In this document: piece after piece, positions 1 to 11,159 of the stretch
Layout: the number at the start of each line of letters is the position of its first letter
Numbering within the stretch: position 1 is the stretch's first letter
NCBI RefSeq assembly: GCF_001858045.2
Contig: NC_031976.2
Coordinates: 3,814,608-3,878,607 of the forward strand
Reading direction: 5' to 3'
DNA length: 64,000 nt
Origin: Oreochromis niloticus
Taxonomy: Eukaryota > Chordata > Actinopteri > Cichliformes > Cichlidae
Notes under the pieces: model-generated
Told to the model about the DNA's origin: nothing
Databases searched by the model: none
Seen by the model: only the letters and a program-made list of their open reading frames with translations
Translations under genes and position numbers: made by a program

Positions 1-1362
1 ACATTGCCTGATGAGTGCTAATGACTAAATAGAGTGCATCTGTGTGTAATCTAATGTCAGTACAAATACAGCTGCTCTGTGACAGTCTCAGAGGTTGTCT
101 TAGAGAATATTGGGAGCAACAACACCATGAAGTCCAAAGAACACACCAGACAGGTCAGGGATAAAGTTATTGAGAAATTTAAAGCAGGCTTAGGCTACAA
201 AAAGATTTCCCAAGCCTTGAACATCCCACGGAGCACTGTTCAAGCCATCATTCAGAAATGGAAGGAGTATGGCACAATTGTAAACCTACCAAGACAAGGC
301 AGTCCACCTAAACTCACAGGAGAGTGAACAAGGAGAGCGCTGATCAGAAATGCAGCCAAGAGGCCCATGGTGACTCTGGACGAGCTGCAGAGATCTACAG
401 CTCAGGTGGGGGAATCTGTCCATAGGACAACTATTAGTCGTGCACTGCACAAAGTTGGCCTTTATGGAAGAGTGGCAAGAAGAAAGCCACTGTTAACAGA
501 AAACCATAAGAAGTCCTGTTTGCAGTTTGCCACAAGCCATGTGGGGGACACAACAAACATGTGCTCTGGTCAGATGAGACCAAAATGGAACTTTTTGGCC
601 AAAATGCAAAACACTATGTGTGGCGGAAAACTAACACTGCACATCACTCTGAACACACCATCCCCACTGTCAAATATGGTGGTGGCAGCATCATGCTCTG
701 GGGGTGCTTCTCTTCAGCAAGGACAGGGAAGCTGGTCAGAGTTGATGGGAAGATGGATGGAGCCAAATACAGGGCAATCTTGGAAGGAAACCTCTTGGAG
801 TCTGCAAAAGACTTGAGACTGGGGTGGAGGTTCATCTTCCAGCAGGACAACGACCCTAAACATAAAGCCAGGGCAACAATGGAATGGTTTAAAATAAAAC
901 ATATCCATGTGTTAGAATGGCCCAGTCAAAGTCCAGATCTAAATCCAATCGAGAATCTGTGGCAAGATCTGAAAACTGCTGTTCACAAACGCTGTCCATC
1001 TAATCTGACTGAGCTGGAGCTGTTTTGCAAAGAAGAATGGGCAAGGATTTCAGTCTCTAGATGTGCAAAGCTGGTAGAGACATACCCTAAAAGACTGGCA
1101 GCTGTAATTGCAGCAAAAGGTGGTTCTACAAAGTATTGACTCAGGGGGCTGAATAATTACGCACACCCCACTTTTCAGTTATTTATTTGTAAAAAATGTT
1201 TGGGATCATATATGATTTTCGTTCCACTTCTCACCACCAAGTGTACACCACTTTGTATTGGTCTTTCACGTGGAATTCCAATAAAATTGATTCATGTTTG
1301 TGGCTGTAATGTGACAAAATGTGGAAAAGTTCAAGGGGGCCGAATACTTTTGCAAGCCACTG
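1..1362 (+). mobile_element. Tc1-like transposon, copy 1 (left end outside window)
   Basis: The right terminal repeat ends ...GCAAGCCACTG at 1362, followed by the TA target dinucleotide (1363-1364). The same sequence, inverted, bounds the full copy at 31079-32677. By comparison with that copy, the left inverted repeat lies before base 1. The transposase runs on the plus strand and is broken. The terminal repeats of this family are long (about 200 bp), as the second copy shows. Family assignment rests on the DD34E transposase and the TA target site. Confidence 0.93.
79..1139 (+). pseudogene. Tc1/mariner-type DD34E transposase, broken
   Basis: The DNA-binding helix-turn-helix part (79-327, with KKISQALNIPRSTVQAII) is stopped by a TGA at 325-327. 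The same frame continues through ALIRNAAKRPMVTLDELQ to about 560, where a 10-base deletion relative to the 31-32 kb copy shifts the frame. The catalytic part (561-1139) keeps WSDETK, QQDNDPKH and SPDLNPIENLW, so the three acidic residues of the DD34E triad are present. The product would bind the terminal repeats and cut and paste the element at TA sites. With one stop and one frameshift this copy cannot make the full protein of about 340 residues. Confidence 0.93.
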
Positions 1363-1364
1363 TA

Positions 1365-1944
1365 AGTAAATCCCCAGTTTTTTGGGATTTACTTCCCTGG
1401 ATGATTGAGCATGCATCAAAATATTTTAACCCACCTTGGCAAGGACTGCCTCAGATTCAGCCTCAGATGCAGACAAAACAGGATTACTCCTAAAATTCTG
1501 CAAATGAGCTCTTCAGTTAAGGGCTTTCGAGCAACAAAAATCTTCCAGAAGGCAGCACCAGCTGCTCAATGAACGGGTGAGAAAAACAAATTTTACCATC
1601 TATTATATGTGCTAAAATCCAAAGAGGAGCAGATCCGACAGAGACTGAGATGCACAATCCTTGTACAAATCACTGATGCCTTCATTGGCAAAATCTTTGT
1701 TTCTGTGAACATTTGGGCGGTAAAATGAAGATTTAACTGTGAAAATGTCATGTTTGCACCTTCTTAGTGGACATGAATAAACTGCATGAATAAACTTTCT
1801 GAATCCTTTATCATCCACAACTGAAAACTGCTTCTAATGCAGTTTTATAAGCCTTTATTCAAGTTGAGCAATTCAGAGTCCATCTGAGCAATTCAAATTT
1901 GTATTTCACTTATTCAAATCAGTTTCTGATGGCACAAAGTTCTG
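1365..1944. other. Intergenic, nothing recognised
   Basis: AT-rich sequence between the Tc1 element and the hAT insertion. No convincing coding frame or known repeat was seen. It ends with the target duplication CCCATATA of the next element (1945-1952). Confidence 0.5.
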
Positions 1945-2765
1945 CCCATATACAGTGATGGGACGTAACTTGGGACGTAACGACGTAACTTTTTTCAGTA
2001 ACAAGTAATCTAACTAATTACTATTTCTATCGTTACAACACCGTTACCGTTACTAACAAGAAAATACGGTGCAGTGGCGTTACTATTTTTCAACAGACAG
2101 TCGGTTGAAGCTGTGTTCAGCTTACTGCATCTTATATCAGTTGCACGGAAGTAGCTGTCTACCTAAGTAATCTGGGAGCTACAGGTTTAAGCAGCTGTGC
2201 GCGCTCCCATGCACCAACTCAACCAGTCAAAAATGTTATGGCAACATGACATTTGGTTGTTGAGGAAGAGGGGGAAGTTTTAGTAGTGATGGCGAGCGAG
2301 CGAGAGAGAGGGAAAGACAGCAGAAAAAGAGAGAGAGAGATGTCAGAGATTTGTGACGTTTAGCATGTTTGTAGTGTGTAGTTAATTCAATTCAATTCAA
2401 TCCAATTCAATTTTATTTATATAAAGCCAAATCAAAACAATAGTCACCTCAAGGCACTTTATATTGCACAGCAGATAGTACAATAATAGATACAGAGAAA
2501 AACCCAACAATCATATGACCCCCTATGAGCAAGCACTTTGGCGACAGTGGGAAGGAAAATCTCCCTTTTAACAGGAAGAAACCTCCGGCAGAACCAGGCT
2601 CAGGGAGGGGCGGGGCCATCTGCTGCGACCGGTTGGGGTGAGAGAAGGAAAACAGGATAAAGACATGCTGTGGAAGAGAGACAGAGATTAATAACAGGTA
2701 TGATTCAGTGCAGAGAGGTCTATTAACACATTGTGAGTGAGAAAGGTGACTGGAAAGGTCCAGCC

Positions 2766-3209
2766 CTAACTATATGCTTTACCAAAAAGGAAAGTTTTAA
2801 GCCTAATCTTAAAAGTAGAGATAGTGTCTGTCTCCCGAATCCAATCGGGAAGCTGAAAATTGAAGGCTCTCCCTCCCATTCTACTTTTAAATACTCTAGG
2901 AACGACAAGTAAGCCTGCAATGCGAGAGCGAAGTGCTGTGTGATATGGTACTACAAGGTCATTAAGATAAGATGGGGCCTGATTATTTAAGACCTTGTAT
3001 GTGAGGAGCAGGATTTTGAATTCAATTCTGGATTTAACAGAAAGCCAATGAAGGGAAGCCAATACAGGAGAAATATGCTCTCTCTTTCTGGTCCCTGTCA
3101 GTACTCTTGCTGCAGCATTTTGGATTAACTGAAGGCTTTTCAGGGAGGTTTTAGGACATCTTGATAATAATGAATTACAACTAGTCCAGCCTGGAAGTAA
3201 TAAATGCAT
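2766..3209 (-). pseudogene. L2 ORF2, C-terminal part (copy A)
   Basis: The frame matches the end of the ORF2 protein of copy B, with the landmarks LQLIQNAAARVLTGTRK, FKILLLTYKVLNNQAPSYL and RAFNFQ..DWIRETDTISTFKIRLKTFLF. Relative to copy B it has lost some residues before the final conserved block. It is the domain that follows the reverse transcriptase in L2/CR1 LINEs; its exact role is unclear. The 3' UTR and tail follow, to 2383. Confidence 0.88.
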
Positions 3210-3368
3210 GAACTAGTTTTTCAGCATCACTCTGAGACAGGAATTTTTCTAATTTTGGAGATGTTATGCAAATGGAAGAAGGCAGTCTTACATATTTGTT
3301 TAATATGTGCATTGAAGGACATGTCTTGGTCAAAAATGACTCCAAGGTTCCTCACAGTGTTACTGGAG

Positions 3369-4869
3369 CAGGCCCGGCCCTAACCAATCTGGCGCCCTAG
3401 GCAAGATTTTAGGTGGCGCCCCCCTACATCGGCAGTGTAGTGTATGTACTCACAAGAAACCGAATAGCTTTGTCTTTGACCTTTTTTTTTTACTTAAAGA
3501 AAGCAAATTCACAATCAGAATAATTAACAAGATAAAAAAATATATGAATAAATAAATGAATACAAAAAATAAAAAATGAATATATGAAATACAATAAATT
3601 TTACATACATAAAGGAAGACCGCTTGATGCTGCTGCATCACTGCTGGGTTGTGCTGCTGAGGTGGAGGCAACAGGAACACCGCTTGATGCTGCTGCATCA
3701 TGGCTGGGTTGTGCTGCTGATGCTGCATCACTGGTGGGTTGTGCTGCTGAAGTGGAGGCAGCAGCGGTAGATGTGGTAGATGGCCCAGGGGTGGGATTTA
3801 GAAACTTCAACAGTGCATCTGAAGAGAGGAGTATGTGACACCACTGAGTATTAAAGTCTAATAATAAAAACATATGATTCCAGGAATAAAATGAAATGAT
3901 ATAATATAAATGAAAAACCAAAGAGATATATGTATGATGTTAACTGATATGCAAATTAGATTAGATTCAATTTATTGTCATCATTACAGTGAAATGTTGA
4001 ATAGCAGAATGCAAAGTAACAGTATAATATCATATGAGAATGTTATGTTATGATTATCTTTGACCGAATCACAGCAGTGCTCATATTAAAAAACAGCATT
4101 CCCTCTCATGTGATATTGCTTAATTAACATTAATGATGTGCACTTTAACAACTAGGCTTACAACTATAATATATACAGGGGTGGAAAAGTGACTATTACC
4201 TGCAGGGTAAACGTTAGCTAACCAGAAGGCAATAACAATGTAAACAAAAAACACCTGCTTAAAAGATGAATACAAATGAGGAATGGTGGGAAAGGTGGGA
4301 GTACTGTAATTACCTAACGTTACATTATTATTTTCCATAACAATTTAGCCCCCTCCACAATATTAACTGACGTTAAAACAGTTAACTAGCTATTTATTGA
4401 TTAGCAATTAGCGAATCATGTAACATTAGCCTAATGCTAAAAATTTAGGTTACTATCACATTCAGACAAATAATTTCATGTAGGCTAACGTTACCTACCT
4501 CTGTCTTTTTCTCGTTTCTCCTCCTCTTCTTTTCTCTTTTTTCTTCCCTGGGCACCTGACAGTTTTGGCCGTTTTGACATCTTGTGTTGATTTTTTGATG
4601 TGGTGAAGTCCAAAAGGAACCATGATACGGGAAGGGAGGGGGCGCACCGTGCGGGGAGGGGGGGGCTGTAATGTTGTAACAAATAATATTTCTATTAAAT
4701 AAGCTTTACTTTGCATTTTAATTAACGTGGGATTATTTTTTGTATTTAGAAATAATAGTACCAACTTTTTTTATTTTTTTTTTCAACATTTGTGGCACTG
4801 GCGTGGCGCCCCCTGATGGACGGCGCCCTTAGCATTTGCCTATACGGCCTATGCCACGGGCCGGCCCTG
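3369..4869 (-). mobile_element. hAT element, internally deleted (ZMYM-type transposase lineage)
   Basis: Bounded by CAGGCCCGGCCC at 3369 and GGGCCGGCCCTG ending at 4869, with an 8-bp target duplication TACTGGAG (3361-3368 and 4870-4877). It interrupts L2 copy A. Next to the right end lies a GGCGCCCCC-rich subterminal region. It retains the 5' end of a transposase gene on the minus strand, but no catalytic domain. Confidence 0.92.
3601..4580 (-). pseudogene. 5' part of a hAT transposase gene, two exons
   Basis: Exon 1 starts with ATG at 4580-4578 and encodes MSKRPKLSGAQGRKKRKEEE and further charged residues, up to a donor AGGTAGGTAA near 4499. Exon 2 follows an acceptor CTCTTCAG near 3826 and encodes DALLKFLNPTPGPST, then an Ala/Ser-rich repeated tract (AAASSG, TSAAQPS units) to about 3605. 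This N-terminal start resembles fish ZMYM-type hAT transposases, an identification made from memory of the family. The BED/TTF finger and the RNase-H-like catalytic core are absent, so it cannot make transposase. The Ala/Ser tract comes from an expanded GCTGCTGCATCA-like repeat. Confidence 0.65.
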
Positions 4870-4877
4870 TACTGGAG

Positions 4878-6083
4878 GCCAAGGTAATGCCATCCAGAGT
4901 AAGAATCTGCTTAGATACCATATTTCTAAGATTTTCAGGGCCGAGTACAATAACCTCAGTTTTATCTGAATTAAGAAGCAGAAAGTTAGCAGCCATCCAG
5001 GTCTTTATGTCTTTAAGACATTCCTGCAGTTTAAGTATTTGGTGTGTGTTATCTGGCTTCATGGACAGATAGAGTTGGGTGTCATCAGCATAGCAGTGAA
5101 AATGTATACTATGTCTTCTAATGATACTGCCTAGAGGAAGCATGTATAATGTAAACAGAATTGGTCCTAGCACTGAACCTTGTGGAACACCATAATTGAC
5201 CTTAGTGTGTGAAGAGGACTCTCCATTTACATGCACAAATTGGAGTCTATTAGATAGATATGATAGAAACCACTGCAGCGCAGTACCTGTAATACCTACA
5301 GTGTGCTCTAATCTCGCTAATAGAATATTATGGTCAACAGTATCGAAGGACAAGCACAGAGATGAGTCCACTGTCAGAGGCCATAAGAAGATCATTTGTA
5401 ACCTTCACTAAAGCTGTTTCTGTGCTGTGATGAGATCTGAAACCTGACTGAAACTCTTCAAATAACCCATTCCTCTGCAGATGATCTGTTAGGTGTTTGA
5501 CAACTACTCTTTCAAGGATTTTTGATATGAAAGGAAGGTTGGAGATTGGCCTATAATTAGCTAAGACAGCTGGGTCTAGAGATGGCTTTTTAAGTAAAGG
5601 TTTAACTACTGCCAGCTTGAAGGCCTGTGGTACATAGCCGATTATTAGAGATAGGTTGATCATATTTAAGATTGAAGCATTAATTAATGGCAGGACTTCT
5701 TTGAGCAGTTTTGTAGGAATGGGGTCTAAAAGACACGTTGATGGTCTGGAGGAAGTAATTATTGAAGTTAACTCAGAAAGATCAATTAGAGAAAAATAGT
5801 CTAAATTAATATCAATGGTACTGAAAGTAGCTGTAGATAATATTACATCTGTGGGATGATTATTGGTAATTTTTTCTCTAATTATTAAAATTTTATTTGT
5901 GAAGAAGTTCATGAAGTCAATACTAGCTAACGCTAAAGGGATGGTTGGCTCAACAGTACTCTGACTTTTTGTCAGCCTGGCTGCAGTGTTGAAGAGAAAC
6001 CTAGGGTTTTTCTGATTTTCTTCAATCAGTGATGAATAGTAAGATGTTCTGGCTTTGCGGAGGGCTTTCTTATAAAGCAACAA
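4878..6083 (-). pseudogene. L2 reverse transcriptase core (copy A)
   Basis: Two overlapping frames (5334-6083 and 4878-5395) together cover the reverse transcriptase palm and fingers. Visible motifs are NYRPISNLPFISKILERVVV, FQSGFRSHHSTETALVKV, FDTVDHNILL, VPQGSVLGPILFTLYMLPLG and the catalytic YADDTQLYL. The frames part near 5340-5390, where sequence around the LVLLDLSAAFD block of copy B is altered. The piece ends at the hAT insertion at 4869. Its role was to copy L2 RNA at the target nick. Confidence 0.9.
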
Positions 6084-6232
6084 ACTAGTTCTCCAGGCTA
6101 AATGATGATCTTCTAAATTTGTGACATGCCATTTCCTCTCCAGCTTATGAGTTATCTGCTTTAGGCTATGTGTTTAAGAATTATACCACGGACTTCTGAT
6201 TTGAGGCCTTAGTTTTCACCGGAACTCCCCAC

Positions 6233-7964
6233 TAGAGATGGACCGATCCGGTATTATGTATCGGTATTGGTCTGATACTGACCTAAATTTCTGGATTGGA
6301 TATCGGAGAGAAATAAAACATGTAATCCGATCCATTAAATATCACAGAAGCACCTCACAAAACTTGGGACATGGCGTAACCCAGCTCTTAACCTTAGCCT
6401 TAGCACGTGGGAACAGTATGCGTCACGTGATAGAGCGGCGAGACCTGTCGGCGGTCTGGTTGAGCATTTGGAGCAGAAGTAAAGTAAGTGTGTAAGTTCA
6501 CCTCTGAATGTTTGTAAAGCATTCCCACGTTAAGCTTAACAACCGATATATGGAGCGACTGCCTCTCTCCCCTTCCCTCTCTTGTTGCTACTTCAATCAT
6601 GAAACTGATTAATGATCAGCTGATTGGCTTTTCTGTTGCGAGTCTGTCTCTCTTGTTTGTTTATCGTCCACTTTGTGCCAGAAAGAGGAAACCAGCGGCT
6701 GAACAACAGCAGCACGTTTAATGCTTGATAGGCTGTTTTTAGATTTTATTTAATATTACTTTCTACACCAGGATCCTTTTCTACGTAGCTGACAGCTGGT
6801 AACTGTGCAGGGGCGGGTCTAGCAAACATAGGGCATTAACAGGTAAAGGGGGGTACAAAGAAATACTTTTCTTTCTTATTCTCATGTCTAGTTTAAAAAA
6901 AAAAATCTGAATCTTACAACCAAAGTTTTCACCTTATGTAAAATGTATAGAAATCCATTATTGTATATAGTAACTATTAAGTCTAATATACCCTAGTAAT
7001 AGTAGTACCTACAGTACTTTTTCCTTTAGGAAGGTACCATCTGTGCAGTCTGCAATTCTGTTGAAGAAAGATGTTGAAGCTATTTAATTATTGTAGAAAT
7101 ATAATTTATTTCTGTGCATTCTTTTTTTTTTACACATGCATTAAATTAAGGTTGATTACATGGTTCCCTATTTTTTTTTGCTGGGAGTTTCCAACCCTAT
7201 TAGTTAGGTTGTTTAATATTTCTGCTAAGTACTTTTTAGAATACCAGAATAGGGAGGATGGAGTAGGTTTAAGTTTATTAGACTGATCAGTATTGCTGAA
7301 CTATGAAATATTTTGGGTGCAGTGTATTTTTTGCATAAAGGTATAACAGAATAGCTTTAGTTTTCCATCCATCCATCCATCCATTCGCTTCCACTTATCC
7401 TTTTCAGGGTCGCAGGGGGCGCTGGAGCCTATCCCAGCTGTCATAGGGCGAGAGGCGGGGTACACCCTGGACAGGTCGCCAGTCTGTCACAGGGCCAACA
7501 CACAGGGACAGACAACCATTCGCACTCACATTCACTTGCACATTCACACCTAGTGGCAATTTGAATTATCCAATTAACCTATCCCCACAAGTTGCATGTC
7601 TTTGGACGGTGGGAGGAAGCCGGAGTACCCGGAGGGAACCCACGCAAACACAGGGAGAACATGCAAACTCCACACAGAAAGACCCCGGCCTGATGGTGGA
7701 ATTCAACTCAAGACCTTCTTGCTGTGCGGCAACAGTGCTAACCACTGTGCCACCATGCTGCCTAGCAAAAAAAAAAAAAAAGCTTTAGTTTTTGTTTTTT
7801 AAAACCTGAGTATGAACTTATACATAATGCTGCAAGATATAAAAAAACAGTTTTATTGATTATGAAATACAGTATATTGGATTAATATCGGTATTGGCAG
7901 ATATCCAAATTTATGACATCGGTATCGATGTCAGACATAAAAAATTGGTATCGTGCCATTTCTA
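6233..7964. mobile_element. hAT-like element, non-autonomous, composite
   Basis: Starts TAGAGATGGACCGATCCG and ends with the rough inverse CGTGCCATTTCTA. The 8-bp target duplication CTCCCCAC stands at 6225-6232 and 7965-7972, and the flanks join to restore the L2 endonuclease sequence seen in copy B. The ends are rich in CGGTATCGG words. No transposase frame is present. The interior holds about 430 bp (near 6540-6970) related to 29400-30060, and a LINE-3'-UTR-like repeat at 7369-7770. Confidence 0.88.
7369..7770 (+). repeat. Dispersed fish repeat resembling a LINE 3' UTR, with a CCAT tract
   Basis: Begins with a CCATCCATCC tract. It continues with conserved blocks such as GGGGTACACCCTGGACAGG, GCATGTCTTTGGACGGTGGG and CATGCAAACTCCACACAGA, and ends in an A-run after GTGCCACCATGCTGCC. 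The same blocks recur as a short degraded fragment near 56262-56345. This repeat is very common in fish genomes. I believe it derives from the 3' end of a LINE, but I cannot name the family with confidence. Confidence 0.65.
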
Positions 7965-7972
7965 CTCCCCAC

Positions 7973-8941
7973 TGCTGTGTAATCAATTTTCGTAAATATA
8001 AATGTTATTAGGAAATGATCAGACAGGAGAGGGTTTTCAGGAAATACAGTTAAATGTTCAGTTTCTATGCCATATGTTAACACAAGATCTAGAGTGTGGT
8101 TAAAGTGGTGGGTGGGTTCTTTTACATTTTGAGAGAAGCCAATTGAGTCTAATAACACATTAAATGCAATGTTGAGGCTGTCATTTTTAACATCTACATG
8201 AATGTTAAAATCACCCACAATAATTATTTTATCTGAGCTGAGCACTAAATCAGATAAAAAGTCTGAGAAATCAGACAGAAACTCTGTGTAAGGCTCAGGC
8301 GGACGATAGATGGTAACAAGTAAGACTGGTTTCTGAGTTTTACAGCTGGGGTGGGCAAGGCTAAGCATCAGGTTTTCAAATTAATTAAAAGTCTGTCTTG
8401 GTGTTTCGTTGATTAATAGGCTGGTGTGAAAAATTGCTGCCACACCGCCCCCTCAGCCTGTGCTTCGAGATTTCTGGTAGTTAGAATGACTCGGGGGTGT
8501 TGATTCATTTAAACTAACATAATCATCCTGCTGCAACCAGGTTTCTTTAAGGCAGAGTAAATCGATTTGTTGATCAATTATTAAGTCATGTACTAACAGA
8601 GACTTGGAGGAGAGAGACCTAATATTTAATAATCCACATTTTACTGTTTTACTCTTTGGTTCAGATGTGGATACTGTATTGTTCTTTCTTTGTGCTTTTT
8701 TATGTTTAAGTTGTTTTTTGCCCATTTTTATTTTGTTTTTTGTCTGTTTGGGAGCTGACGCAGTCTCTATGGAGATGGGGTTTTGGGGGGGTAACAGGAG
8801 GAGAGAAGCTGCAGAGACGCGTAAGACTGCAACTCTGTTTCCTGGTCCCAACTCATTTGGGAGGTTTAATAAATTTGTCCATATTTCTAAAAATGAGAGC
8901 TGCTCCATCCAAAGTGGGATGGATGCCATCTCTCCTAACAA
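7973..8941 (-). pseudogene. L2 ORF2 endonuclease domain (copy A)
   Basis: An APE-type endonuclease in two frames. 8453-8941 gives CGLLNIRSLSSKS, then LCLKETWL, where the E is the metal-binding glutamate region. 7973-8368 gives IYRPPEP, IIIVGDFNIHVD (the GDFN motif) and PLLSDHFLITF (the SDH motif). Upstream residues contain a basic ORF1/ORF2 junction (KMGKKQLKHKKAQRK). A gap near 8370-8450 separates the frames. The enzyme nicks the target DNA to prime reverse transcription. Broken in this copy. Confidence 0.85.
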
Positions 8942-9022
8942 GAGCAGGTTTCCTCCAGAATATTTGCCAATTATCTATGAAGCCCACATTTGTTTTTGGA
9001 CACCACTCAGACAGCCAGCAGG

Positions 9023-9360
9023 TTAAGGAGAACATGCGGCTAAACATGTCACTCCTGGTCTGATTGGGGAGGGGACCAGAGAAAACAACATTGTTTTTGC
9101 AAAGTTACACACCGATTCAATAATGATTTTAGTGACTTCCGATTGGCGTAACCAGGTGTCATTACTGCCGACGTGAATTATGATTTTACTGAATTTACGT
9201 TTACCCTTAGCCAGCTGTTTTAAATTTCCCTCAATGTCGCCTGCTCTGGCCCCTGGAAGACAATTGACTATGGTTGCTGTTGTCTCTAGCTTCACATGTC
9301 TCAGAACAGAATCACCAATTACCAGTGGTTGACCCCCGGCGGAGATGTCGCCAAGTGGGG
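9023..9360 (-). pseudogene. L2 ORF1, SGNH esterase-like domain (copy A)
   Basis: Reading the minus strand from about 9360 gives PLVIGDSVLRHV, the GDS block of an SGNH/GDSL hydrolase, then VNCLPGARAGDI and IIIHVGSNDTWLRQSEV, matching the later block with HVGSND. Esterase domains of this kind are known in ORF1 of CR1/L2 LINEs. The LINE stops near 9395, so the start of ORF1 is missing. A related, more degraded stretch lies at 41437-42480. Confidence 0.75.
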
Positions 9361-10261
9361 AAAAACGGTGTTGTTAATGTGTTGTCTTGTGTAGTTAGTG
9401 TGTAGTGTTGTGGATAGTTTTGTGTTGTGTGTCAGAACAATGAGGCGATGGCTGTCTCCAGGTAGAAAACAGGAGTGATACACCTTCTGTCAGACATGCA
9501 GGTATCAGGCTGTGATGTTCTCCTTTATAGTGGACAGAAATTATTTTTTTGGAGTGGCACAAATAATTTGTGTGGCCTCTTATTGAATGCAGAACACCTG
9601 ATTGTTATGTAAATAGTTTGAAGTGGTTATTTAAAATAGGGTAAAAGGTAAATGGCTGCAAATAACTTTGTTGTCGCAAAACTTGTGCATAGGATTTTAA
9701 AATTGAAAATTTATATTTGCATTTAAAGTTATGAAATATGATTCAGTAAACATGTTTGTGGTTGTTACAGTAAAAAATGTAAATTTCTACTCAGATTTTA
9801 TGTTTTTTGTCTGATTTTAGATCAATTGTGTTAATACAGTATGTCAAAATGAGAACAGAACTGTAAATTCAGACACGTGAGGTTGTGCTGAAAAGGATGA
9901 TACCAAACAAGGCAAAGTAAATAGTTTTTAAAGGTGAAATGTAGAGGGAAAATCGAAAGTAGTCAAAAATGGCCAATTATACCCTGGACCCCAGAGGGTT
10001 AAACATTTTTTTTAAAGTAACGCAATATTTACTTTTCAAGTAATTAATTACTTTTAGAATCTTGTAACTCAATTACTAACTCAATTACTTTTAGTAACTG
10101 GTAACTATAATTGATTACTTTTTCAAAGTAACTTGCCCAACACTGCCCATATATGGGTAACCAGCAATCAACAAAATAATTTATCACTGACATGAACAAA
10201 GGCAGCCTGATATCAGGTTAAAAACGTTTAGGAATAACATTGTTATTAGTAATAATAATTG

Positions 10262-10430
10262 CTATTGCTATGCGGTGCGGTCGTGTTACTATTTTTCAAC
10301 AAACAGACGGTTGAAGCTGTCTTCAGCTTACCGCACATTATATCAGTTGCACGGAAGTAGCTGTCTACGTAAGTAATCTGGGCGCTACAGCTTTAAGCAG
10401 CTCTGTGCGCTCCCACAGACAGTAATCACT
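10262..10430 (+). repeat. Second fragment of the 1953-type hAT left arm
   Basis: About 150 bp match 2067-2215 closely (TTACTATTTTTCAACA, CAGTTGCACGGAAGTAGCTG, GTAAGTAATCTGGG). It lies just beyond the target duplication of the large hAT, in direct orientation. No termini of its own were found. Confidence 0.75.
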
Positions 10431-10546
10431 TTCTGGCAGACGATCACTTTTTGGCAGAAAACCTCAAGCTAGGGGGGCAAAACAATCGCATGAGTGCTGC
10501 TGTTTGGCTGAGGAAAAATAAAGTAGTCGTGATAAACCAATCCAAC

Positions 10547-10616
10547 ACATTCTCACTCCTATCTCATCAAATGTGCGACGCATGGTCAGGCTCCCTCTGC
10601 TTCACTTATCGACGCT
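10547..10616 (+). repeat. Dispersed repeat shared with 53318-53389
   Basis: Contains CACATTCTCACTCC, ATGGTCAGGCTCCCTCTGC and TTCACTTATCGACGC. The same order recurs near 53318-53389 with few changes. No coding capacity. I do not recognise the family. Confidence 0.7.
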
Positions 10617-10934
10617 CCGGATACCTGCTTATACCACTGCTGCTTATACCACAGGTTAATACACTCTGCAGATCCCTGATGGGAGAATCATTACCTCTGC
10701 CAGCCAAGAAGCCTGGTCGATGTTTGTTTACAGTCTGATGATGGGACATCATGCTCTACATCTTCAAAGTTTGTCTCTTGATTATTATTCATACACAGTA
10801 ATGTGAAGTATGCTCATATCTAGTATAACTGGACCAACCTGGTGCTCTTCTGTTATGGAGGCTATTTGAGTCTGAATGTTGGATGTTGTGTATCTCGTGT
10901 TCTCTGGGCTTTGTTGTCCTCAGTCTCTTTGCAG

Positions 10935-11130
10935 GATCAGAAAACAAAACCAGGATGACTGTAATAAATTTCTTCTCCACTTGGATGATGATAAGACTGT
11001 GACATGGGATGCCACCTTTGGTCTTGTGATGAAGCAAAGCTCAGGAAGAAGTATGATTAAATGGTACCCACATGTGTGCAGCTGTGAAGAATGTACAGAG
11101 GTACCTGCAACCAAATCCAAGCCTCCTCGG
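10935..11130 (+). other. Possible exon of an unidentified gene
   Basis: An open stretch of 65 codons lies between an acceptor-like TCTCTTTGCAG (ending 10934) and a donor-like GG/GTTAGT (11131). The peptide contains DDCNKFLLHLDDDKTVTWDA and CSCEECTE. I recognise no domain, and 196 bp is short enough to be open by chance. It could be a fragment of a decayed host gene or repeat. No neighbouring exon can be linked to it with confidence, although other short open stretches lie near 11750-11900 and 11975-12060. Confidence 0.25.
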
Positions 11131-11159
11131 GTTAGTTGTAGTTGCAGAATGCTATAGGA

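Larger units (their letters stand above)
2383..9395 (-). mobile_element. L2-clade LINE, copy A, split by two hAT elements
   Basis: Minus-strand LINE with its TTCAATTCAATT tail at 2383. A likely target duplication TAGTGTGTAGT stands at 2372-2382 and 9396-9406. From 5' to 3' it carries the end of ORF1 with an esterase-like domain (9023-9360), the endonuclease (7973-8941), the reverse transcriptase core (4878-6083) and the C-terminal part (2766-3209). The hAT insertions at 6233-7964 and 3369-4869 split it. The same protein is largely intact in copy B (26478-28928), which was used to order the pieces. Several frameshifts and deletions make this copy inactive. Confidence 0.88.
1953..10145. mobile_element. 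hAT element, 8.2 kb, interrupted by nested insertions
   Basis: Starts CAGTGATGGGACGTAAC and ends GTTACTTTTTC...GCCCAACACTG, imperfect inverted termini. It is flanked by a perfect 8-bp target duplication CCCATATA (1945-1952 and 10146-10153), the hallmark of hAT. Its own arms are 1953-2371 and about 9407-10145, roughly 1.2 kb in all, and contain no transposase, so it was a non-autonomous element. An L2 LINE sits inside, carrying two further hAT elements. The arms are rich in imperfect GTAACT/AGTTAC words, and the left one contains a GA-rich low-complexity tract (about 2290-2345). Confidence 0.9.

Noticed and set aside
7561..7802. Two overlapping frames of 68-75 codons
   Set aside because: They lie inside a dispersed fish repeat with a CCAT tract and A-run and have no codon or domain support.
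8604..9063. Plus-strand frames of 107 and 140 codons
   Set aside because: They are antisense to the L2 ORF1/endonuclease region of copy A.
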